In this document: piece after piece, positions 53,440 to 62,804 of the stretch
Position numbering within the stretch: position 1 is the first letter of the stretch
Layout of the letters: every line of letters starts with the position of its first letter
Assembly (NCBI GenBank): GCA_039602395.1
Contig: JBCNJP010000020.1
Location: 16,532,483-16,596,482 of the forward strand
Source of the DNA: Deinandra increscens subsp. villosa
Taxonomy: Eukaryota; Streptophyta; Magnoliopsida; Asterales; Asteraceae
Reading direction: 5' to 3'
DNA length: 64,000 bases
Translations under genes and position numbers: made by a program
Notes under the pieces: generated by a model
Told to the model about the DNA's origin: nothing
The model's input: the letters and a program-made list of their open reading frames with translations, nothing else
The model's database searches: none

Positions 53440-56034
53440 TCTAGCAAAATAATTCTGTAAACAGTAACTGTGTTCACTAAACAAGGGGAACTTTTTATCA
53501 TAACTTTAAGATGAATCTCACAGTTTCAAGTCTGAATTCAAACCTGCTTTAAGAGAACTAGTTATGTTAGGCACCATGTAGTTTGACTGCTTCCTGCCCA
53601 AATTTATCTGCACATAAACACAGAGATGGAATAAATAAAAGAACCTATGATTATTAAATGCAAAGAATAGAGTGTGCAGACTAAAGCTATAGTTGGATTG
53701 ATCTATAAGACAAAAAAAATGAGGACTGTGGAATCCACACGACTGCCACAATCTCTTCAATATAAAAATGAAACAATATAAAACTGACAATGGAGTGTGC
53801 AGTCCACACACCACCCACAACATAAAGATGTATTGTAAAAGAAGGCAGCTTCTCTAATATATTGAACTACTTTCCAAACAATAACTTTCAGCCAACAATA
53901 TCAACAGTTGCCTTACATAAAGCATCTCAAGAAATAGATTTAACAAATAAAGAATTTTGACAAATTGATTTGCATAAAGCGTCTCAAGAAATAGATTGAA
54001 CATTATCAAGTCCTATGGAATCCGCAGGACTGTCATCATTCACTTGACATCTAAATTAGAAAGACATTAAAATCTGTTCATCAATGAACAGAAAGGGTGT
54101 GTGCACTCATTCCTCCCAAGTAACTGGAAGATAAGTTTAATGAACTATAATGATTAAGTAGTACTTTACTTAAACTGCTGTTTGTGTGATAAGTTTCATG
54201 GCTCCTAGAGATATTATTCAAAACAAATCAAGACAAGTTTAGTCAATCTATGTTTGGCATATGGAATAGAGATGAACAGTCTGACACATACGCGAGTTGC
54301 AGAGGTTGTTTTATAGTTAAAGCACCATGAGATCTACTAACAACAGAAAGTGCTAATTCCTCTTTAAAGATATCTTCAAGTTGCTAGGAAAAGTTACCAC
54401 CTTTTTCAGGGGAAGACACACAGATATCAAAGTTATCAAAATTAGAGCAAGTGGCCGACTACTTTTAACCCAGTTACTGGTTTTGCCCCGCTCCACTTTC
54501 TGTTTGTCTACATTTGTTTGTCGTCAGGTTACTAAATGTTTTTCATGTTTGATGTAGTTCACCTCAAGGTGGATCAAGGTTCCATACTGATTATCCAAAG
54601 CGGTACTCATCTGAAAAGCAAAAAAGCAAGACTCGAAAAGTCTTGAACAGAGTCTGAAAAAAGTTGTCACAAAAGTACATGTTTCTTCTTAAATTCACTA
54701 AGTTTCACTGTCACAGTGCCAAGCTAGTTAAAGATGTAGCAAATAACAAGGAGGGTGGGGTGTGTGTAGGATAGCACTAGCATAAAGAAATGATGGGATG
54801 GATTAGGGGAAATAATGTCAGGTTTAATATCTAAAGTTCTAAACTGGGAGGAGTGTGCACTACACATTAAAGATGGAAAGTGCAACCAAATATTATAATA
54901 GAAGATTGGAGAATATACAAGAAAAGATTGGAGTGTGGATTCCACACCACCCACATCATGAAAACGGATTGTGAAAGAAGGCTCCAGTACTATATTGAAC
55001 TACTTTCCAAACAGATACTTCAAGAAAACAATACCCAATGACATAATATAGAAGGTATGATACTTTAATATTTTATCACCACTGTTCAACTACCTTGTGG
55101 CTCATAAATTGCTTGGAATTAGCTTGAGAAATACTGGAATAAATTCAGCTCGAGCTAGTTGGCTCATACACATTTTCAACTCGAGTTCTACCCAACTATG
55201 AGTTAAACTTTCAGCTCGGTGGGAGATTACAAGCCAGACCAGCTCGTATTAATACGAGTCCAAGCCCGAGCTGATGCTGGCTTCGCTCAGCTTGCACGTC
55301 CAATAGCCCTAGTTCTCATACTTACAAATACAAAAGTCAAAAGAAACAAATAAATAGACAAATTGAACATTCACAAAGAGGTGATAGGACCCAAATAATA
55401 TTCTTGTTGAAAAACAAATAATAAAGGAAATAATGATGAAATACAAAATTCAAGTTTTGTGGAATCAGAATGATTGTCACCATTCACTTGACATTTATAT
55501 GAGAAAAATACCAAAATCTGATCATGAAGAAACCAAAACGGAGTGTGCACTCATCACTCTAAGTAACTGGAAAGATAAGTTTAATCCTCAAATCATCAAT
55601 AGTGATCAAGTAGTAAACTGTTTTTGTATGATATGTTTCATCGCTCCTAGAGGCTAGAGATAGCTTTCAAAACAAAACTTTAGTCAGCTATGTTTTAGTA
55701 TATGAATAGAGGTGTGTCCAAACAGTCAAACACAAACGCAGGCTGCAAACAGATTAGAGGACAATAAGATCTAATATTAACAGAAAGTCAGAAAGTACTA
55801 ATACCTCTTCAAAGAGGCGGATGTGTCTCCCCAAGATGTGAAATTCAACCCTAGTTGTATAATTAAATCAAACATATCCTATATACTCCAATAGTCTCGT
55901 ATCAGATGATATGGTCACATAGTAAGATTTGAGACTAAGCCCTTGATCAGTGAAGTTCACTTAAAGCTTTGATATAAACAACAATCATGTCATAAAAAAA
56001 CAGGCCAAAAGAGAGAATACAATCTAATGTAACA
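53440..56034 (-). repeat. VTL segmental duplication, block B
   Basis: Second copy of the block, ending at the 3' end of the first intact VTL gene. It repeats the exon-like segments (53544-53607, 54563-54610), the palindromes at 53727, 53795 and 54933, and the GCTCGAGCT-rich relic at 55090-55320. The period to block A is about 2.8 kb. No other coding sequence is convincing. Confidence 0.7.
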
Positions 56035-56667
56035 CTACAGTCCAATAGAGCCAATCCACTTGGTCAGTCCAAAAGTAATAGCCATAGCCATCCAACCCCC
56101 AACCAGAATCCTGAAACAAGACTTCACCACAGGAGACCTACCTAAAACAGCTCCAATCCACCCAAAAACCACAAGCGCCAAGCTCACGGTGGCTACAACA
56201 ACACCAAGCCTAACCGTGTGATCCACTACAAAAGCAGCAACAAGTAATGGCATGATGGCCCCTAACATAAATGAAAGGGCAGAGGCTGCAGCTGCCAGTA
56301 TGGGATTCGGCAGTGCTTCCTTCTCCCTAATTTCCTCGTCGTCCTCTCCAGCAATTCTATTATTTCTCTTCATCTGGGCAACCTCAACGTCACGTTGGGA
56401 GTAGACTGAAACAAATTCACCAATTGCCATACTGCATGCACCAGCAACTAAACCAGCAAAGCCTGTAAGAATCATGGCTCTCACTTCATGTTTTACAGCT
56501 CCAACACCCATCATCAGAGATGCCACAGAAACTAGACCATCAGTGGCTCCAAGAACAGCAGCACGCAGCCACTGTCCCCTTTGTGAGTAGTCAAAGTCTT
56601 CCTCTTGCTCATGCTGTTCGAGTTTCTCTTCAGAAACCGGAATGCATACATCATTTTGTGCAGCCAT
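56035..56667 (-). CDS. Vacuolar iron transporter-like protein (VTL, nodulin-21 family), copy 1
   Basis: A single-exon gene of 210 residues, as usual for the plant VTL group. VIT/CCC1 proteins move ferrous iron, and in some cases manganese, from cytosol into the vacuole. VTLs lack the long cytosolic metal-binding domain of VIT1. After the motif DYSQRGQWLRAAVLGATDGL come about five membrane segments: 33-57, 62-88, 121-148, 152-176 and 182-205. Asp43 (ATDG) and Met80 (ACSMAIGEF) occupy the positions of the ion-path residues in characterised VIT proteins. The acidic loop (about 105-118, EDDEEIREKE) separates helices 2 and 3. The ATG follows a TATATATA region at about 56755-56765. The paralogue at 58531 is nearly identical in the membrane parts and differs mostly in the N-terminus and loop. 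There is no sign of decay. Confidence 0.93.
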   Translation of the reverse strand: MAAQNDVCIPVSEEKLEQHEQEEDFDYSQRGQWLRAAVLGATDGLVSVASLMMGVGAVKHEVRAMILTGFAGLVAGACSMAIGEFVSVYSQRDVEVAQMKRNNRIAGEDDEEIREKEALPNPILAAAASALSFMLGAIMPLLVAAFVVDHTVRLGVVVATVSLALVVFGWIGAVLGRSPVVKSCFRILVGGWMAMAITFGLTKWIGSIGL

Positions 56668-57229
56668 GTTGGTGGAAGAAAGAAAGATGATATTATATCA
56701 CAAAAGAATGATAAAATGAACTAACTTGTGGAATATAAGAGTCCTCATAGAGGATATATATATACATATATATGTATATGTAGTATATTAATCTATAGTG
56801 ATTATTGTGTAAGTGGTGACTAAAGTTAAAGATAGTGTGCAACCCACAAGCCCCTGATTATGATAATCAAATAAAGCACACAAAGAACTAGATTAAATCT
56901 TGTCAACAGCCATGGTGAAATCTTAGCCATGCATATACATTTTTTCTGATTTAATATATGAACTAATTACGAAGTTCAAAAAGGTGGTGGCGGGTCTACC
57001 GAACCTGATTTTATAGGCACATTAAAAAGAGTACCCATTTTCACCCTAACCAAATTTATCCTTCTACCCAACCTGCCGACAAGCCCAATCTACTGCCTCT
57101 ACTTATTATACAATTAAAAGAGAGAGGAAGACTTGGATACAAAACTTGGACAAATTCGACACTGAAAAATTCAAGATAAGTAAATTCGACACTGAAAGAT
57201 TCAAGATAAGTACTTCAAGAAATGGCTTA
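56668..57229 (-). promoter_or_regulatory. Upstream region of VTL copy 1
   Basis: TATATATATACATATATATG lies 85-115 bases before the ATG. About 60 bases further is the AAAGATAGTGTGCAACCCAC block shared by all VTL copies, including the pseudogene. Its conservation across the family makes it a candidate regulatory site. Further upstream no feature is recognised. Confidence 0.55.
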
Positions 57230-57690
57230 TTTGTTATGCATTTGCCGAAAGTTGTTACAGCCCATATGTATCACCAATGATTTGACAGTTTCAAGTCAAA
57301 ATTCATACCTGCTTTGTAAAGAACTAGTTTTGGTGGGTACCCTGATATTTTGGTTGTTTGCTGCCGAAATCTATCTGCAGACAATTCACAGTTAGAAAAA
57401 ATTGAACTTGTGCATATTAAAACAAAAGGGAAATAGTGTACAGTCCAAAGCTAAAGTTAGATTAATCAACTTGACAAAAATTAGAGATTGTGCTTTTGTG
57501 GAGTCCACACGACTGCCACAATTTGTTCAATATAAAATGAAACAATATACATCTTATATAAGTGTGCTATCCACAAGTGACTGAAAGATAGATAAAAAAT
57601 GAAAAGAGTGTTGAATCCACACCACCCACAACATATATAAAAACTGGAAAAGGAGAAGGCTCCTTCTCTAATATACCGAGCTACAATAAA
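57230..57690 (-). repeat. VTL segmental duplication, partial block C
   Basis: Another, more worn copy of the array start: the exon-like segment (about 57310-57375, no longer an open frame), the palindrome GTGGAGTCCAC at 57498 and GAATCCACACCACCCACAAC at 57612. It lies between the two intact VTL genes. Confidence 0.6.
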
Positions 57691-58530
57691 CTTTTACTTT
57701 TGGGCATATTCCATAAAAGGGTATATATTATCATACCACCTTTCATATTCATGGATAAAGAAATCAAAAGATACAGTAAACAGAAAATTTTGAACATCTA
57801 GATTGCATGAAATAAACCATGACCTGATTACCAATATATAAAGTGAACAGCTTGAGCTAATAAGAGCATATAAAACTGCAAAGGATCAGTCCAAGCCCCT
57901 GGATGCCTAGACACTATAATTGAATATTTTCTATATTTTTGGGTTGTGGTAACATTTTACTGAGTTCAGATTTAATTCAGGTTCCATATATTATGCTTTA
58001 GACAAATCCAACAAAAGTCATAATACACAAGCAGACTAAATATGGGACTATGGGTCACTAGACTATCTGTAACCTTTATTATCAACCAAGTACTTCTCTT
58101 CATCACAAGAAGGTTCTCCCTAACAGCTACATCGAATATGACCAGCCATTGCCAATGCCATTGAGTGGCTTTCAATTAGTAGTAGTAATACCCTACTACA
58201 CAGTGAACTGAACATTCCCAGACCAGTTTAATGGTGTTTATACTTTAACAATTATAAGTATATATATGTGTGTGTGTGTAAATAAATAAATAAATAAGAC
58301 GTTATTTGTCCATATATGCATATAATCAGAACACTACGTGAACATCCTGGAAACAGAGGGAAGTAAAAAGGGTATATGGGAGCGGAAAAGACGTAAGATA
58401 AATATTTCCAATTTATTCGAGACAAGCCCTAGGATCATCGAAGATAACTAAGATCGAATCAGAAAACTATCAAAGTTCTTTCAGCTACAAGCATACTATA
58501 GCAAAAAGGAAAATACAATCTGATTCATCA
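57691..58530. other. Spacer between VTL block C and copy 2
   Basis: No gene is seen. A (GT)n and (AAAT)n microsatellite lies at about 58263-58296. Confidence 0.55.
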
Positions 58531-59163
58531 CTACAGAGCGGTAGAGCCTATCCACTTGGTCAGTCCAAAAGTAATGGTCATGGCCATCCAACCCCCAACC
58601 AGAATCCTGAAACAAGACTTCACCGCTGGAGTCCTCCCCAAAAAAGAGCCAATCCACCCAAAAACCGCAAGCGCCAAGCTCACTGTGGCTACAACCACAC
58701 CCAGCCTTACCTTATGGTCCACTATAAAAGCAGCAGCAAGCAAGGGCATCATGGCCCCCAATATAAATGCAAAGGCTGATGCTGCAGCAGCCTGAATGGG
58801 ATTTGGCAGTGCTTCCTTCTGACTGATTTCCTGATTGTTGCTTCCAACAATTCTGTTATCTCTCTTCATCTGAGCCACCTCAACGTCTCGTTGGGAGTAG
58901 ACCGAAACGAACTCACCAATAGCCATACTGCATGCACCAGCTACTAAGCCAGCAAACCCTGTAAGAATCATGGCTCTCACATCATGTTTAACAGCTCCAA
59001 CCCCAATCATCAGAGATGCAACTGTAACTAGACCATCAGTGGCTCCGAGAACAGCAGCACGCACCCACTGTCCCCTTTGTGAGTAGTCAAAGTCTTCCTC
59101 TTGGCCATGCAGTCCGGTTTTGTCCACAGAAACCGCAATGCATACATCATTTTGTGCAGCCAT
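58531..59163 (-). CDS. Vacuolar iron transporter-like protein (VTL, nodulin-21 family), copy 2
   Basis: A single-exon gene of 210 residues. I start it at the MAAQNDVCI methionine (59163), as in copy 1. An in-frame ATG five codons upstream (MSSTI) is possible but not shared. The signature DYSQRGQWVRAAVLGATDGL, Asp43, Met80 and five membrane segments are in the same places as in copy 1. Differences from copy 1 cluster in residues 10-20 (VSVDKTGLHG) and the loop 104-112 (IVGSNNQEISQ), plus conservative changes in helices. Membrane parts conserved over a tandem duplication suggest that both copies work. Its promoter region is itself duplicated. It probably acts in vacuolar iron storage, which is inference from the family. 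Confidence 0.93.
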   Translation of the reverse strand: MAAQNDVCIAVSVDKTGLHGQEEDFDYSQRGQWVRAAVLGATDGLVTVASLMIGVGAVKHDVRAMILTGFAGLVAGACSMAIGEFVSVYSQRDVEVAQMKRDNRIVGSNNQEISQKEALPNPIQAAAASAFAFILGAMMPLLAAAFIVDHKVRLGVVVATVSLALAVFGWIGSFLGRTPAVKSCFRILVGGWMAMTITFGLTKWIGSTAL

Positions 59164-59181
59164 GATGGTGGAAGACAAAAA

Positions 59182-59505
59182 GATGATATTATATGATTAT
59201 ATCACAGAGAATGATAAAATGAATTTACTAAGATAAGAGTCCCTCGTAGAGGGTATATATACACATATACATATATTTCTCTATAGTGATCAAAGTTTAG
59301 ATGGTGTAAAGTTAAAGATAGTGTGCAACCCACAAGCCCCTGATATTATATGATTATATGATTATATCACAGAAAATGATAAAAAGAACTTACTTGTGGA
59401 AGATAAGAGTCCCTCATATAGGATATACACACACACATATTTGTCTATAATGTCAACATGTAGACAGTGTAAAGTTAAAGATAGTGTGCAACCCATAAGC
59501 CCCTG
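59182..59505 (-). repeat. Tandemly duplicated promoter of VTL copy 2
   Basis: Two copies of about 160 bases (59182-59340 and 59341-59505). Each contains GATTATATCACAGA, AAGATAAGAGTCCCTC, a TATATAC/ACACACACA stretch and the AAAGATAGTGTGCAACCCA block. The downstream copy is next to the ATG. The upstream copy may be a second promoter or silent. Confidence 0.8.
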
Positions 59506-60282
59506 ATAATGACATTAAATAGAGCATCCCAAGAAATAGATCGAACCGTGTCTGCAGTCATGGTTACAAGCTTACAAGTACAAATAATTATATTTTCATG
59601 CAGAATTGGAGCTAAAACTGGAGATACACCGAATCAGAAGAGCAACAAAATAGTAAAAACGTGAAATTTGAAGTTGCACCTGCTCATAATACACTGCACG
59701 CCACCTAGGTGTAAGCTCAACAATTCACGAGCTTTTGTAAATATGTATGAATATAACATTATTATTATTATAAAATCATGCAAGCTAAAAACTAATAGGA
59801 GATAGCTTACGGTACTTACTAGATCAAGTGTAAGGAAAAAACAAAGTGAAACATAAATTGCCCACTGAAAGAGCATAATAGTATAGAATAATACTCATAC
59901 AAATATCAAAAGCATGTAAGATCCATAACTCCATAGTGAGCATGGTAAGATTAAATATTTTAAATTGAGGACTGTGGAATCCTCAGTATTGAAATGTGAA
60001 CAAAAAGCCATGTCATATTATTGGACCTTATGAGACAGAACAGAACTGAGAGAAAGATTCATGTCTGATACCGAATCTAAGTATATATTAACCAATGTTC
60101 CTATAAAAACGGGTATTAAATCTAAGTTGAATAGAACGATCATATTTTGTCTCCTAAAAGGTACTTCTATAGTCAACTGTCAAATGAAAGTTGAAGATCA
60201 AATTGTTGTTAATTGTTCATTGTTCACTGTCACATATATTATTTACAAACCTTGACAATGATAGTAAATAAATAGTAAGCAA
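59506..60282. other. Non-coding spacer
   Basis: No gene is seen. GAGGACTGTGGAATCCTCAG at 59961 is a further palindromic member of the array type. Short open frames have no similarity. Confidence 0.5.
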
Positions 60283-60645
60283 GTGATAGGATAATTAAGT
60301 AGCTACAACTTGGCAGATAAGGAATTACAAGTAACTAATTTATTATATTACAATATATCAAACTAAAGGACATAATAAACCACAGGGAAGGTGGACGGTT
60401 GCCAAGTAGGAAAGCACTTGCATCATGGTAATAATGAGTTTGGAAGTGATAGGGTGATTAGTATCATGAGTACAGTCGCAGACAAGGAGTTACAAGTAAC
60501 TAATTTATTATATTACAAAATATCAAACTAAAGGACATAACAAGCCACCAGGAAGGTGGATGGTTGCTAAGTAGGAAAGCACTTGCATCATGGTAATAAT
60601 GAGTTTGGACGTGATAGGGTAATTAGTATCATGTGTGACATGGAA
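60283..60645. repeat. Tandem repeat, two units of about 165 bp
   Basis: The unit includes ACAAGTAACTAATTTATTAT, AAACTAAAGGACATAA, a CAGGAAGGTGGA phrase and TAGGAAAGCACTTGCATCAT. The copies differ by roughly one base in fifteen. No coding potential is seen. Confidence 0.85.
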
Positions 60646-62804
60646 GGTCATACATATCTTTGTCCTGTTATGCAATTTAGCTATAGCTCAAGCTATATTT
60701 TGAGTTACATCTTCCAATATGTAAAGTAATGAACCTCAGAACAAGAATGAGTAATTTTTCATTTGGAGTTGCCCCATTAGTATTGCAACATTCACAGTGT
60801 CATCATTATAACTTGCAGTTGGTTCACAAAGTTACTGTATGTCTGTATCTTATGAGAGGGCATTTACGAGACTTGAGTAATAAGAAGCTCAGAGAACCAC
60901 ACGCTGCTTAAATCACATTTGTGGGAGCAGCATGCATCAAATCAGACCAAATCTGTCCCCTGAACCACAAGGACGTTGCCCCCTGACCCCTCAGTTAACT
61001 GACTAGTGGGACACTGAAAGGGGCACTTCCACTTAACCTCGCAAGGTGGACAGCCTCCTTGACCCTTACCATTCATTGTGTCCGGGAATAGCTAGTTTAT
61101 ATGAGTGTTCATTCAACACCTCCTAGCATGTACTAAAGTTTAACTTAAAGTCCGTTTGGTCTCGTGTATATCTCAATTACATATAATGATCGATGACACA
61201 ATTATCACCAACAATCTTTGTAAACTTTTATTAGTTCTTGCATTGATTGGATCATTATAGTTGCTAATTTTGTTATGTTTTTTTATTATATTTGTTTTAG
61301 TTTCAATTTTGCATGCATGTATCTGTGTGTGTATTTCATGAATTGTTATTCATTTTTTAATGTCACATATATTTTTTGTAAAAGTATTTTTAATCATCTT
61401 CATGTGCACTTGCATGAGCTAGGGGGTCTCATTGGGAGCAGCCTCTCTATCTCTTCTGAAGTTCTGATAGAGATAAGGTTTGCCCTCATGGTGAGATTTA
61501 TCAAAAAAAAAATGTTACTGATTTACAAAAACATGAAAAAAAGATATTGATGCTATTACAAATAAACCTTGATTGGATACCTAGACTTCACCATGTTAGG
61601 GTAATGGTTTGTTGTCCAGTTTTTCATACATGTTCAATACTTCATAGAATATTATTATTAAGTGATGTTCCCACCCTCCCCAAATCCTACTCTACGAATG
61701 GGATATTACTAGGCACATTTTGTTTGTTTGTTACGTGCACCTGCATGCTTTCTCTACCCTGCCCAATCTCATTGTCCATGAATAATATAAAAAAAGGAAA
61801 GCACTCCTGACATGAAGGAATTATCACCAGAAATACAAATATAAACAAACAACGGAAAATTTTAAGTTTGCTTTTATACAACGTAACATACAACAGAATG
61901 CTAAGTTCATGAAATCAACTTCTAGCACTGTGTTTCTGAGTTCACTTAAAGAGGGAAAGGAAAGGAATGGAAAGGAAATATAAAAGTTTTTGTGTTCCGA
62001 GTTTCACTTAAGGAGGGAAAGGGAGGGAAAGGAAAGTTAGGCCATTTTCTAGTGTTTTTCTTTCCTTACAATTTGGAATGAATTGGAAGGAAAGGAATCA
62101 CTACCCCTTCTCGTCTCTTCTTTTCTTTTCCTTTATTTTCCCTTCTTTTCTCTCGTTAAACGCAAATGTAGCTACAGAATGAGTAGCAGAACTGAACTGA
62201 ACCTAAATAACAGATTCATAGGAGCAATAAAACTACTACAAAGATTACAAGCCATAAAATAGCACACTACTATATCAATATGCAAATGAAAAGAAAAGCT
62301 ATTTTAGCTTTCATATCTTTAAATTCCACATGAAAACCTCCCAGCCATTATCAATCACAACTCTTTAGGATTAAAATCAACAGCCTTATGGCTAATGGCC
62401 TATTACTCCGAGGATCCAGCTCATTCACTAGCATCTTGTAATAAGATCAGCATTTACTTTTCATGAATACAGTTTAAGATATAGTTCACCCTTGGTATCA
62501 TAACAAAATCTCATAGAAACTAAACCTTTTAATTAAAAACCTCATATCTAGTTTTTCATTAGAACTATAACTATTGAAGTGCATACTAAATGCAGGTTAT
62601 ACTTGGACACGAATTCATGTAAATTAAGAACATCAAATCACAAACAACGAGGCAAACATCAAGAGCATATCCATCATTAACCAAAAGAACTACATTTATA
62701 GAAAATACACCGAACAGATAGGTGTACCTCCAAATCATAGATACATGAAACGATACTTCATTATCAACAATCTACAACTAACTACAGTAAGAATACCTGA
62801 AAAT
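60646..62804. other. Intergenic stretch
   Basis: No gene is seen. A purine-rich stretch (GGAGGGAAAGG repeats, 61948-62036) is mirrored by a pyrimidine-rich one (62106-62155), suggesting a small foldback element. The region next to 62805 includes the 3' UTR of the zinc-finger gene, with a donor-like CAG/GTATTC at about 62797. Confidence 0.45.

Noticed and set aside
56755..56790. A microsatellite-only reading of TATATATACATATATATG before VTL copy 1
   Set aside because: Its position before the ATG and its counterpart in copy 2 favour a TATA region, although both readings can hold.
58556..58795. 79-residue plus-strand frame within VTL copy 2
   Set aside because: Antisense shadow of the transporter reading frame.
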